This document shows positions 1 to 7,871 of a DNA stretch of 64,000 nucleotides, piece after piece. The DNA is from Cognatishimia activa (GTDB lineage Bacteria; Pseudomonadota; Alphaproteobacteria; Rhodobacterales; Rhodobacteraceae): the NCBI RefSeq assembly GCF_017798205.1, contig NZ_CP060010.1, forward strand, positions 744,001 to 808,000, in the 5' to 3' direction. The notes beneath the pieces are model-generated. The model was not told the origin of the DNA and did no database searches. It was given only the letters and a program-made list of their open reading frames with translations. The translations under genes were made by a program, and so were the position numbers. Position 1 is the first letter of the stretch, and each line of letters starts with the position of its first letter.

Positions 1-1
1 G

Positions 2-538
2 ACCCGCGACATCGCGATCAAGTTTAACAATGACTATGGTGTGGATTTCTTCCCTGTCACCGAGCCTGTGATCGAAGGTGCGGCAACCCGTGTCATGTCG
101 CTGCGCGATGGCAGCAAGAAGATGTCGAAATCTGATCCAAGCGACGCCAGCCGCATCAATATGACCGATGACGCGGATACGATCGCCAAGAAGATCCGCA
201 AGGCGAAAACCGATCCCGAGGCGCTGCCCTCTGAGGCCAAGGGCCTTGAAGAGCGACCCGAGGCGCGCAACCTTGTGAATATCTACGCGGCTCTTGCAGA
301 GCAGAGCGTGGATCAGGTGCTCGCGGATGTGGGCGGCAAGCAGTTCTCGGAGTTCAAGCCGATGCTCTCTGAACTGGCGGTCGAAAAACTCGCGCCGATC
401 TCTGGCGAGATGGCGCGGCTCATGCAGCATCAGGACGAAATCGACGCGATCCTTGCCAAAGGCGCGGCACAAGCGCGCGAGATCGCGGCACCTGTGCTGA
501 AACGCACCTATGAGATCGTGGGCATGGTCGGCAGCTAA
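2..538 (+). CDS. trpS: Tryptophanyl-tRNA synthetase, C-terminal part (5' end outside window)
   Basis: Class I aminoacyl-tRNA synthetase that charges tRNA(Trp) with tryptophan in the cytoplasm. The frame is open from base 2 to a TAA at 536-538, so only about 178 C-terminal residues are present and the HIGH-motif half lies upstream of the window. The class I signature KMSKS is at about residues 40-44 of the fragment, in the context [12 protein letters not shown] typical of bacterial TrpS, followed by the helical anticodon-binding domain. The first in-frame ATG (base 41) is internal, because the codons before it continue the TrpS fold. The neighbouring usp gene is separated by about 300 bases and is probably an independent unit. 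Certain as to family. Confidence 0.96.
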   Translation, partial: TRDIAIKFNNDYGVDFFPVTEPVIEGAATRVMSLRDGSKKMSKSDPSDASRINMTDDADTIAKKIRKAKTDPEALPSEAKGLEERPEARNLVNIYAALAEQSVDQVLADVGGKQFSEFKPMLSELAVEKLAPISGEMARLMQHQDEIDAILAKGAAQAREIAAPVLKRTYEIVGMVGS

Positions 539-587
539 AGCGTTTCGCGGTAGTCTACGAAACCTCGACACATTGTCACAAAACTTA

Positions 588-619
588 CGCCCAAGAGTCA
601 CAAAAATGAGTCTTGGGCG
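588..619 (+). terminator. Hairpin 3' of trpS, probable terminator
   Basis: Inverted repeat CGCCCAAGA (588-596) and TCTTGGGCG (611-619), extendable by two further pairs across one mismatch, with a short A-rich loop. It lies 50 bases after the trpS stop. The run after it is TTTCACGTTCTT, only moderately T-rich, so it could be a weak terminator or part of a structured leader. The rest of the 539-844 gap holds a second hairpin and no convincing gene. Confidence 0.5.
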
Positions 620-729
620 TTTCACGTTCTTGATCACCGCAAGAGGCTTTGCCCCGACCTGTCTCCCCGATATGTGGCGGGCAAGGCACCCTATTTGGCC
701 TTAGGCTGAAAATACATTTCTGGCACCTC

Positions 730-751
730 CCCGAGGGCGACAACCCTCGGG
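730..751 (+). other. GC-rich hairpin upstream of the universal stress gene
   Basis: Perfect 8-bp stem CCCGAGGG (730-737) / CCCTCGGG (744-751) around a six-base loop. No T-tract follows, so it is not a classical terminator. It sits about 95 bases before the usp start codon and may be leader structure, or the last hairpin of the trpS transcript. The function is unknown. Confidence 0.4.
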
Positions 752-844
752 TATTTCCGGACGCCCGATCTTGAGTGGAGCAGTCGATCCCGCATTGCCT
801 CTGCCAACGCCATGCGTCATGATCGCCCCGAAAGGGAGACCCCA

Positions 845-1300
845 ATGCGCAAGTTTTTGGTCGTGCTGGATGACAGCAAAGAATGTCTGAACGCCATGCG
901 GTTTGCGGCAATGCGTGCCAGGAACACACAGGGCGGGGTCGAAGTGCTGGCGGTGATCCCACCGGATGAATTCAACCATTGGATCGGCGTCGGAGATATC
1001 ATGCGCGAAGAGGCGCGTGAGCGTATTCACACGCATTTCGAAGTCTTTGCGAAATGGATGCGAGACCGGCAGGGCGTCGACCCAGAACTGGTCATTCGTG
1101 AAGGCGAGCCGGTCACGGAAATCCTCGCGCAGATCCAAGAAGACAGCGAAGTCGGCGTTTTGGTTTTGGGAGCTGGCACGGACAAAAAGGGGCCGGGTCC
1201 CTTGGTGACCAAACTGTCCAAAAGCTCTGGATCCTTACCCGTGCCAATCACCATCGTCCCGGGCGATCTGTCTAAGGAAAAGCTCGAAGCCATCACCTAG
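845..1300 (+). CDS. Universal stress protein, UspA family
   Basis: Small cytoplasmic stress protein of one Usp domain (151 aa), of the alpha/beta nucleotide-binding fold. The N-terminus MRKFLVVLDDSKE is the usual first strand with the conserved acidic residues. A glycine-rich stretch near residues 109-118 (LGAGTDKKG) sits where ATP-binding Usp proteins have G-2X-G-9X-G(S/T), and the last strand reads PITIVPG. I chose the ATG at 845, not an in-frame ATG at 812, because AAAGGGAG lies at proper distance before 845 and the family starts here. No partner gene is adjacent, since nfuA begins 100 bases downstream with its own candidate promoter. The ligand and the stress signal cannot be told from sequence. 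Confidence 0.9.
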   Translation: MRKFLVVLDDSKECLNAMRFAAMRARNTQGGVEVLAVIPPDEFNHWIGVGDIMREEARERIHTHFEVFAKWMRDRQGVDPELVIREGEPVTEILAQIQEDSEVGVLVLGAGTDKKGPGPLVTKLSKSSGSLPVPITIVPGDLSKEKLEAIT

Positions 1301-1345
1301 GGCGCGCGTCGCACCCGCTGCGGCAATTTAGAATCATTCCAAAAC

Positions 1346-1374
1346 TTGACATCGCGCCCCTGCGGGCGCATATC
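1346..1374 (+). promoter_or_regulatory. Candidate sigma-70 promoter of nfuA-tsaB-rimI
   Basis: TTGACA (1346-1351), a 17-base spacer, then CATATC (1369-1374). The -35 is a perfect match and the -10 is poor. The spacer is an inverted repeat, GCGCCC..GGGCGC, which could be a repressor site. It stands 27 bases before the nfuA start codon. This is a prediction from sequence only. Confidence 0.4.
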
Positions 1375-1400
1375 CATTTCACGACGAAAAGGACCGTTCC

Positions 1401-1964
1401 ATGTTCATTCAGACTGAATCCACGCCAAACCCTGCCACGCTGAAATTCCTGCCAGGCCAAACCGTACTTGAGGTCGGCACCGCGGACTTCCCTTCAGCCG
1501 AAGCAGCCGAGGCCTCGCCTTTGGCCAAGCGCGTCTTTGCGCTGAGCGGCGTGACGGGTGTCTTTCTGGGCAATGACTTTGTGACCGTGACCAAAGGCGC
1601 CGACGTTGAATGGGACCATGTGAAGCCGTCGATCCTTGGCGCAATTATGGAGCATTTCCAGTCCGGTCAGCCTGTCATGGGCGACACCGGCGCTGCTGCC
1701 AGCGGTCACGCGGAACACACCGGCGAAGACGGTGAGATCGTCGATCAGATCAAAGAGCTGCTGGATACACGTGTGCGCCCGGCCGTGGCGCAAGATGGTG
1801 GCGACATCACCTTCCATGGTTTTGACCGAGGCGTGGTCTACCTGCACATGCAGGGGGCTTGCGCAGGCTGCCCCTCCTCGACCATCACTCTGAAGATGGG
1901 CATCGAGAACCTGCTGCGCCACTATATTCCAGAAGTGACAGAGGTACGTCCTGTTGGCGTCTGA
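1401..1964 (+). CDS. nfuA: NfuA-type iron-sulfur cluster carrier
   Basis: Fe-S cluster scaffold/carrier that delivers clusters to client apoproteins in the cytoplasm. It has an N-terminal Nfu_N domain (about residues 1-88, starting MFIQTESTPNPATLKF) and a C-terminal NifU-like domain (about 112-182). The cluster-ligating C-A-G-C motif is at residues 154-157. The length of 187 aa is normal for the alphaproteobacterial/mitochondrial Nfu type. Its 3' end overlaps tsaB by 11 bases, so the two are translationally coupled. Many likely clients lie in this window (SdhB, ETF-QO). That pairing is inference from context. Confidence 0.95.
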   Translation: MFIQTESTPNPATLKFLPGQTVLEVGTADFPSAEAAEASPLAKRVFALSGVTGVFLGNDFVTVTKGADVEWDHVKPSILGAIMEHFQSGQPVMGDTGAAASGHAEHTGEDGEIVDQIKELLDTRVRPAVAQDGGDITFHGFDRGVVYLHMQGACAGCPSSTITLKMGIENLLRHYIPEVTEVRPVGV

Positions 1965-2541
1965 GCCTCTGATCCTGGGATTTGACACATCGGCCGCGCA
2001 TTGCGCGGCCGCTTTGGTTCGTGGGGACGCTGTGATTGCATCGCGCGCCGTGGACATGGCGCGGGGACAGGCGGAGCACCTGATGCCGCTGCTCGAAGAG
2101 GTTTTGGGCGAAGGCGCGGCCGCTTGGGCGGACCTCTCAGCGATTGGCGTCGGGATCGGGCCCGGAAATTTCACGGGCATACGTATTTCTGTCTCTGCCG
2201 CGCGAGGGCTGGCCTTGGGTCTTGGGTATCCCTCCATCGGGGTGTCTACGTTTGATGCGAGCCGCGTTGACATGTCTGACACGGCCGTCGCAGGCGTGTC
2301 GGCCCCGCGCGACCAGATCTACATCTGCGATCCGGCTCAGCCGGAGGGGCCAATTCTGACCACAGCGCCCTATGAGGCAGCGACAGAGATAGTCATGCCT
2401 CCAGCACCCGAAACACTGGCGCAGAACATCGCGCGCGTTGCGGCAGCGCGGTTTGGGAGCGACACTCCTCGTCCCGCGCCACTCTATATACGAGCCGCTG
2501 ATGCAGCCCCCGCGCGGGATTTACCGCCACAAATACTATGA
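1954..2541 (+). CDS. tsaB: tRNA t6A biosynthesis protein TsaB
   Basis: ASKHA-fold partner of TsaD needed for threonylcarbamoyladenosine (t6A) at position 37 of ANN-decoding tRNAs. The N-terminus LILGFDTSAAHCAAAL and the block GIGPGNFTGIRI (about residues 67-78) are diagnostic, and the C-terminus has the usual Y-I-R-A-A-D segment. At 195 aa it is on the short side but complete. The start is a TTG at 1954 inside the end of nfuA; no ATG fits the conserved N-terminus. It overlaps rimI by four bases. tsaD, tsaC and tsaE are not in the window. Confidence 0.93.
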   Translation: MASEPLILGFDTSAAHCAAALVRGDAVIASRAVDMARGQAEHLMPLLEEVLGEGAAAWADLSAIGVGIGPGNFTGIRISVSAARGLALGLGYPSIGVSTFDASRVDMSDTAVAGVSAPRDQIYICDPAQPEGPILTTAPYEAATEIVMPPAPETLAQNIARVAAARFGSDTPRPAPLYIRAADAAPARDLPPQIL

Positions 2542-2954
2542 CTCCCGAACAGCTTGAAGCGATTCACGAAGCCGCATTTACCCAAACACGCCCGTGGTCT
2601 GCCTCCGAATTCAGCAGTTTTCTCGAATCCCCACTCTGTTTTTTGGTCACAAATGACGAATCTTTTGCCTTGGGGCGCGTTATCGGCCCGGAAGCCGAGC
2701 TGTTAACGCTAGCAGTCCACCCTATGACCCAGGGTAAAGGTTTGGGGCGCATATGCCTTGAGCAGTTTGAAAGTGCTGCACAAATACGGGGTGCAGAAGA
2801 GAGCTTCCTCGAAGTAGCAGCGGACAACACTCCGGCTATTAGCCTATACAAAACAAATGGTTACACCCAAATCTCACATCGCAAGAATTACTACGAAACG
2901 ACAGACGGCACGCGACGAGACGCTCTGATCTTTCGCAAATCTCTAATTTTTTGA
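2538..2954 (+). CDS. rimI: GNAT acetyltransferase, RimI-like
   Basis: N-acetyltransferase of the RimI type, the family that acetylates the N-terminus of ribosomal protein S18. It is 138 aa with a full GNAT core. The acetyl-CoA-binding motif A is VHPMTQGKGLGR (about residues 57-68), followed by EVAADNTPAISLYKTNGY, the usual beta4/alpha4 segment of RimI. Adjacency to tsaB (ATGA overlap) is the common bacterial arrangement and supports the name. The true substrate is inferred from the family. The gene is somewhat richer in A and T than its neighbours. Confidence 0.88.
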   Translation: MTPEQLEAIHEAAFTQTRPWSASEFSSFLESPLCFLVTNDESFALGRVIGPEAELLTLAVHPMTQGKGLGRICLEQFESAAQIRGAEESFLEVAADNTPAISLYKTNGYTQISHRKNYYETTDGTRRDALIFRKSLIF

Positions 2955-2975
2955 CCTCTCGGTCAGATTTTTTCT
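2951..2975 (+). terminator. Short hairpin with T-run after rimI; also resembles a RutR operator
   Basis: TTGACC-TCTC-GGTCAG (2951-2966) overlaps the rimI stop codon and is followed by ATTTTTTCT. As RNA it is a 5-6 bp stem plus U-run, a weak intrinsic terminator. As DNA it resembles the E. coli RutR consensus TTGACCA-N2-TGGTCAA at 11 of 14 defined positions. RutR is a TetR-family pyrimidine sensor. Because a nucleoside/nucleobase importer follows, both readings stay open. Confidence 0.45.
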
Positions 2976-3033
2976 GGATTTTCTATCAAGTTTAGGTTGA
3001 AGCTCCCCTACCTGTCGTTTGAAAATACAGCTG

Positions 3034-3062
3034 TTGACGAAGTCTGCACCTTAAGACCTAAT
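3034..3062 (+). promoter_or_regulatory. Candidate promoter of the BMP ABC importer operon
   Basis: TTGACG (3034-3039), a spacer of exactly 17 bases, then CCTAAT (3057-3062). The -35 matches five of six and the -10 four of six consensus bases. It stands 77 bases before the start codon of the binding-protein gene. No competing promoter is as good in the 2955-3138 gap. Confidence 0.5.
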
Positions 3063-3073
3063 CGTCCGATCAG
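3058..3073 (+). promoter_or_regulatory. Palindromic operator candidate overlapping the -10 box
   Basis: CTAATCG-TC-CGATCAG is an inverted repeat matching at six of seven positions. It overlaps the proposed -10 hexamer, the classic place for a repressor. I cannot name the regulator; the dyad size fits TetR- or GntR-family proteins. Confidence 0.4.
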
Positions 3074-3138
3074 TTTTGGGTAACTTAACAACGAGTCCAT
3101 GCGCGAAACGCTGGACCATTAAAAAGTGGGAGAACCTC

Positions 3139-4137
3139 ATGACCAGTATGAAACATCTTTTCGGCGCCGCCGCGGCACTCGCTCTGACCGCGGGCCTCGC
3201 CTCCGCAGAGCCTGCCTTGATCTTTGACCTTGGCGGCAAATTCGACAAATCCTTCAACGAAGCGGGCTATAATGGCGCGCAGCGTTGGGCGGATGAAACC
3301 GGCGGCACCTACCGCGAGATCGAGCTGTCCTCTGAAGCACAGCGTGAGCAAGCGCTGCGACGTTTCGCAGAAGCGGGCGCAAACCCAATCATCACCATGG
3401 GTTTCGCGATGACTGTTCCAATCGAGACCGTTGCGCCAGAATATCCTGACACCAAATTCGTGAACATCGATGGCTGGGCCAACCTGCCAAACGTTCAGAC
3501 CGTGTCTTTTGCCGAGCACGAAGGGTCGTACCTTGCAGGCGTTATGGCAGCGAAAGCTTCCAAGTCCGGCACCGTTGGCTTCATCGGCGGCATGGATATC
3601 CCTCTGATCCGCAAGTTCGCATGTGGCTACGCCCAAGGTGTGAAATCTGTGAACCCAGACGCGACCGTCATTTCCAACATGACCGGCACAACTCCAGCAG
3701 CATGGAACGACCCTGTTAAAGGTTCCGAGCTGACCAAAGCGCAAATCGCTGAAGGCGCGGACGTTGTATACGCAGCGGCAGGCGGTACTGGCGTTGGTGT
3801 TCTGCAAACCGCAGCGGACGAAGGCATCCTGTCCATCGGTGTGGACAGCAATCAGAACTACCTGCACTCCGGTCAGGTTCTGACCTCGATGCTGAAGCGC
3901 GTGGACAACACCGTTTACAACGCCCTGAAAGCAGGCGCAGACGGTCTGGAAACTGGTTTCATCATGATGGATCTGGCATCCGAAGGTGTTGGCGTTGCCT
4001 TTGACGAGCACAACGCACCACTGGTCAATGACGACATGAAAATGGCTGTTGCAGCGGCAACCGATGGCATCGTTTCCGGCTCCATCACCGTTGAGAACTA
4101 TGCAGCGTCCGAGTCCTGCTCTGTTCTGGAATTCTAA
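3139..4137 (+). CDS. BMP-family substrate-binding protein of a nucleoside/nucleobase ABC importer
   Basis: Periplasmic binding protein of the BMP (PnrA-like) family, 332 aa. It has a cleavable signal peptide, MTSMKHLFGAAAALALTAGLA, with a probable cut after ASA, and no lipobox cysteine. The mature start PALIFDLGGKFDKSFNEAGY is the family hallmark. I chose the ATG at 3139 because GGGAGA precedes it and the signal peptide begins there. Known BMP proteins bind purine nucleosides or nucleobases. The downstream ATPase and two permeases form the rest of the importer, only eight bases away. The substrate is not fixed by sequence; the RutR-like site upstream hints at pyrimidines. Codon use is strongly biased, as expected for an abundant protein. 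Confidence 0.92.
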   Translation: MTSMKHLFGAAAALALTAGLASAEPALIFDLGGKFDKSFNEAGYNGAQRWADETGGTYREIELSSEAQREQALRRFAEAGANPIITMGFAMTVPIETVAPEYPDTKFVNIDGWANLPNVQTVSFAEHEGSYLAGVMAAKASKSGTVGFIGGMDIPLIRKFACGYAQGVKSVNPDATVISNMTGTTPAAWNDPVKGSELTKAQIAEGADVVYAAAGGTGVGVLQTAADEGILSIGVDSNQNYLHSGQVLTSMLKRVDNTVYNALKAGADGLETGFIMMDLASEGVGVAFDEHNAPLVNDDMKMAVAAATDGIVSGSITVENYAASESCSVLEF

Positions 4138-4145
4138 TTCCTCAC

Positions 4146-5723
4146 ATGTCTGTTGATACTCAAAAGGGGCGGCCTGATTTGGCCGCCCTTCCCGATCAAG
4201 CCCCTGCGCTGGAACTGCGTGGGATCTCTAAGGCCTTTGGGCCGGTTCAAGCGAACAAAGATATTTCGATTTCCGTTCAGCCGGGCACGATCCACGGCAT
4301 CATCGGCGAGAACGGCGCGGGTAAATCCACTTTGATGTCAATCCTTTACGGCTTCTATAAGGCCGATAAGGGCGAGATTTTTATTGGCGGCAAACAAACC
4401 GTCATTCCAGACAGTCAGGCTGCGATTGCGGCGGGCATCGGCATGGTGTTTCAGCACTTTAAGCTGGTCGAGAACTTCTCGGTTCTGGAAAACATCATCC
4501 TTGGGGCCGAAGACGGCGCCCTGTTGAACACATCCCTTGGCAAAGCGCGCAAGGAACTGGCCCATCTGGCCAAAGAATATGAACTGAACGTGGACCCTGA
4601 TGAGGTGATCGAGAACCTCTCGGTGGGCCACCAGCAGCGTGTCGAGATCCTGAAGGCGCTCTATCGTCAGGCCGAGATCCTGATTTTGGACGAACCCACC
4701 GGAGTTCTGACGCCTGCCGAAGCGGACCAATTGTTCCGCATCCTGGATCGTCTGCGCTCTGAGGGCAAAACGATCATCCTGATCACGCATAAACTGCGTG
4801 AGATCATGGAATATACCGACACGGTGAGCGTGATGCGCCGTGGTGAGATGACGGCGACTGTCAAAACGTCCGACACCAACCCCGAGCAACTCGCCGAGCT
4901 GATGGTGGGTCGAAAGGTGCTGTTGCGGGTCGATAAGAAACCCGCGACGCCTGGTGCAAATGTGCTGGAGATCGACGGCCTGAATGTGGTTGACGAACAA
5001 GGCGTTCGCCGCGTGAAAGACGTGAGCCTGACGCTTAAGGCGGGCGAAATCCTTGGGATCGCGGGCGTTGCCGGCAACGGCCAGTCCGAGCTTTTGGAAG
5101 TGCTGGGCGGCTATGCCGATGGCACGGGGTCTGTGAAACTGAACGGCACGGAATTGCCGCTGTCGGGCGCAGGCTCTGACGGTCAGGCGCGTCGCGCAGC
5201 GGGGATTGCTCATGTGCCAGAGGATCGTCAGCGCGAAGGCTTGATCATGGACTTTGCGGCCTGGGAAAACTCGGTTTTTGGCTACCACAACGAACCTGAA
5301 TTCCAGTCCGGCATGTTGATGGACAACAAAGGCATTCAGGCGAAAGCGGCAGAGCAGATGGAACGCTTTGACGTGCGTCCGCGCAATGCCAACCTCTCGG
5401 CCAAGAACTTTTCCGGTGGCAACCAGCAAAAGATCGTCGTGGCGCGTGAAATCGAGCGTAACCCCGACCTTTTGCTGATCGGTCAACCCACACGTGGCGT
5501 GGATATCGGCGCGATTGAGTTCATCCACCAACAAATCGTAGAGTTGCGCGATCAGGGGAAAGCGATCCTTTTGGTCTCGGTCGAACTTGACGAGATCCTG
5601 TCGCTGTCTGACCGCGTGGCCGTGATGTTTGACGGCCAGATCATGGGCGAACGCAAAGCAAGTGACACAAATGAACGCGAGCTGGGCCTGTTGATGGCCG
5701 GCGTGACCGGGGAGGACGCGTAA
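4146..5723 (+). CDS. ABC importer ATPase with two nucleotide-binding domains
   Basis: Energising subunit of the nucleoside-type importer, 525 aa, with two tandem ABC domains as in sugar/nucleoside (MglA/NupA-like) ATPases. Domain 1 has Walker A GENGAGKS (about residues 55-62), signature LSVGHQQ and Walker B LILDEPTGVLTP. Domain 2 has a degenerate Walker A (AGVAGNGQSE), signature FSGGNQQ and LLIGQPTRGVD, where the Walker B acidic residues are replaced as is common in this family. That asymmetry suggests one site hydrolyses ATP and the other is structural. The gene follows the binding protein by eight bases, and its stop shares one base with the permease start (TAATG). Confidence 0.93.
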   Translation: MSVDTQKGRPDLAALPDQAPALELRGISKAFGPVQANKDISISVQPGTIHGIIGENGAGKSTLMSILYGFYKADKGEIFIGGKQTVIPDSQAAIAAGIGMVFQHFKLVENFSVLENIILGAEDGALLNTSLGKARKELAHLAKEYELNVDPDEVIENLSVGHQQRVEILKALYRQAEILILDEPTGVLTPAEADQLFRILDRLRSEGKTIILITHKLREIMEYTDTVSVMRRGEMTATVKTSDTNPEQLAELMVGRKVLLRVDKKPATPGANVLEIDGLNVVDEQGVRRVKDVSLTLKAGEILGIAGVAGNGQSELLEVLGGYADGTGSVKLNGTELPLSGAGSDGQARRAAGIAHVPEDRQREGLIMDFAAWENSVFGYHNEPEFQSGMLMDNKGIQAKAAEQMERFDVRPRNANLSAKNFSGGNQQKIVVAREIERNPDLLLIGQPTRGVDIGAIEFIHQQIVELRDQGKAILLVSVELDEILSLSDRVAVMFDGQIMGERKASDTNERELGLLMAGVTGEDA

Positions 5724-6820
5724 TGGGTAAAATGCCTCTCTGGGCGGACGCCGTTCTGGTGCCGCTGTTCAGCCTGTTGCTGGCGGCGATCGTCAGTGCG
5801 CTGGTGATTATGGGGATCGGGGAAAACCCGATTGAAGCCTTTAATCTGATGGTCGATGGGGCGCTAAAGCGTTCCGATGGTTGGGGTTTCACGCTTTACT
5901 ATACGACCAACTACATCTTTACCGGCCTTGCCGTGGCGGTCGCCTTCCATGCGCGTCTGTTCAATATCGGTGGCGAAGGTCAGGCAATGCTGGGCGGTGT
6001 GGGTGTGGCATTGGCGTGTCTTTACATCCCGTGGCCGCATTGGACGGTGGCGCTCATCGGTACAAGCCTTTTTGCGGCGGCATTCGGCGCGGCTTGGGCT
6101 TATGTGCCGGCAATCCTGCAAGCCAAGCGCGGCAGCCATATCGTGATCACCACGATCATGTTCAACTATATCGCCTTTTCTGTGCTGGCCTATCTGCTGG
6201 TCGAAGTCCTACGCCCTGCCGGGTCTATGGATCCAGCTTCCGCGACCTTCCCCGAAGCCACGCATCTGCCGAGCTTCCACGATATGTTCGCGCCGGAAGG
6301 CTCGCGCCTGTTCCGCTCGGCCCCTGCGAATGTGAGCTTCTTCCTCGCGCTTGCGGCCTGTGTAGGAGTCTGGTTGCTGATCTGGCGCACGCGTCTGGGG
6401 TACGAGATCCGCAGCTTTGGCCATTCGGAAACCGCGGCGAAATACGCAGGTATCTCGCCTGTTAAAATCACAGTCATCGCGATGCTGATCTCTGGCGGCC
6501 TTGCGGGCATGATGGCGATCAATACCACGATGGGTGAAAGCGAGCGGCTGGTTCTGAACTTTACCGAACAAGCGGGCTTTGTCGGGATCGCGGTGGCCCT
6601 GATGGGGCGCAACCATCCTGTGGGCATCCTCGTGGCGGCTTTGCTCTTTGGTTTCCTGCAGCAAGGCGGTGCAGAGCTGGCACTCTGGACCAGTATCCCG
6701 CGTGAGCTGATCGTGGTGATCCAGGCCCTCGTGATCCTCTTTACAGGAGCGCTCGACAATATGGTGCGTATGCCACTGGAACGCGTCTTTCTGGCGCTTG
6801 GTAAGAAGGAGGCGAACTGA
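5723..6820 (+). CDS. ABC importer permease 1 (nucleoside/nucleobase type)
   Basis: Inner-membrane subunit, 365 aa, of the BPD_transp_2 (BranchedN/NupP-like) permease family. The protein has about nine hydrophobic segments. The block HARLFNIGGEGQAMLGG (about residues 75-91) is the conserved first cytoplasmic motif, and GISPVKI with SGGLAGMMA marks the coupling region. It overlaps the ATPase gene by one base and the second permease by one base, giving a tightly coupled operon. The two permeases are expected to form a heterodimer channel. Confidence 0.92.
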   Translation: MGKMPLWADAVLVPLFSLLLAAIVSALVIMGIGENPIEAFNLMVDGALKRSDGWGFTLYYTTNYIFTGLAVAVAFHARLFNIGGEGQAMLGGVGVALACLYIPWPHWTVALIGTSLFAAAFGAAWAYVPAILQAKRGSHIVITTIMFNYIAFSVLAYLLVEVLRPAGSMDPASATFPEATHLPSFHDMFAPEGSRLFRSAPANVSFFLALAACVGVWLLIWRTRLGYEIRSFGHSETAAKYAGISPVKITVIAMLISGGLAGMMAINTTMGESERLVLNFTEQAGFVGIAVALMGRNHPVGILVAALLFGFLQQGGAELALWTSIPRELIVVIQALVILFTGALDNMVRMPLERVFLALGKKEAN

Positions 6821-7785
6821 TGGATTTCGTGACCATTCTTCAGGTGCTCGATAGTACCGTTCGCTTGGCGATCCCACTTCTGTTGGCTTGTCTTGCGGGT
6901 CTCTATTCCGAGCGCGCGGGGATCTTTGACATCGGCCTAGAGGGCAAGATGTTGGCAGCGGCCATGGCGGCTGGCGCTTTCGCGGCGCTCAGCGGCAACG
7001 TCTGGGTCGGTCTGCTAGCAGGCATAGGTGCGTCTTTGGTGATGTCGGCTTTGCATGGCTTGGCCTCGATCACCTTCCGCGGCAATCAGCTGATTTCCGG
7101 TGTGGCGATCAATATGCTGGCGGCAGGGATCACGGTGCTGATCGCGCAGGATCTGTTCCGCCAAGGGGGACGCACGCCGTCGCTGAGTGATGGCGGACGT
7201 TGGGATCCGATCTCTCTGCCCTTCTCAGAAAGCCTGTCGGGCATTCCGTTCTTTGGTCAGACTTATGACGAGCTCATCTCGGGTCACAGCCTTTTGGTCT
7301 ACGTCGCCATTGCCTTTGTGCCGCTGACGTGGTGGGTGCTCTATCGGACACGCTTTGGCCTGCGCCTGCGCGCGGTGGGGGAAAACCCTGCGTCCGTGGA
7401 TACTGCCGGTATCTCGGTCATCCGCCTGCGCTATACGGCGGTGATGATCTGTGGCGTGCTTTGTGGTGTTGCGGGAGCCTATCTGGCGACAGGCCTGCAG
7501 GCGGGCTTCATCAAGGACATGACCGCAGGCCGCGGCTTTATCGCCCTTGCCGCTCTGATCTTTGCGAAATGGCGACCTTGGTATGCGCTCTGGGCCTGTC
7601 TGCTTTTTGGCCTGCTGCAAGCCGTGGCGATCCGCTATCAGAGCATTGATCTGGGGGGAATCACCATTCCGGTTCAGTTCATGGAGGCCCTGCCCTATAT
7701 CCTGACTGTCGTGATCCTGGCCGGTTTCGTCGGCCGCGCGATCCCGCCAAAGGCCGGTGGCGAGCCCTATGTGAAGGAAAGATAG
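6820..7785 (+). CDS. ABC importer permease 2 (nucleoside/nucleobase type)
   Basis: Second inner-membrane permease, 321 aa, paralogous to the gene before it. ERAGIFDIGLEGKMLAAA (about residues 30-47) is the same motif as in permease 1. The region GISVIRLRYTAVMICGVLCG corresponds to the ATPase-coupling loop. Start ATG and the stop of permease 1 share one base. A strong hairpin follows 24 bases after its stop, so this is the last gene of the importer operon. The substrate is assigned only to class. Confidence 0.92.
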   Translation: MDFVTILQVLDSTVRLAIPLLLACLAGLYSERAGIFDIGLEGKMLAAAMAAGAFAALSGNVWVGLLAGIGASLVMSALHGLASITFRGNQLISGVAINMLAAGITVLIAQDLFRQGGRTPSLSDGGRWDPISLPFSESLSGIPFFGQTYDELISGHSLLVYVAIAFVPLTWWVLYRTRFGLRLRAVGENPASVDTAGISVIRLRYTAVMICGVLCGVAGAYLATGLQAGFIKDMTAGRGFIALAALIFAKWRPWYALWACLLFGLLQAVAIRYQSIDLGGITIPVQFMEALPYILTVVILAGFVGRAIPPKAGGEPYVKER

Positions 7786-7808
7786 GGCCAATTTCCTAAA
7801 ATTACCGC

Positions 7809-7845
7809 ACCAGCCCGAAAATTCCTTTCGGGCTGGTTGCATTTC
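7809..7845 (+). terminator. Terminator of the ABC importer operon
   Basis: Perfect 12-bp inverted repeat, ACCAGCCCGAAA (7809-7820) and TTTCGGGCTGGT (7826-7837), with loop ATTCC, followed by TGCATTT. The long stable stem between two transcription units supports a terminator, although the T-run is short. Confidence 0.7.
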
Positions 7846-7871
7846 CCAGAACACAGGCGCACACACGCGCC

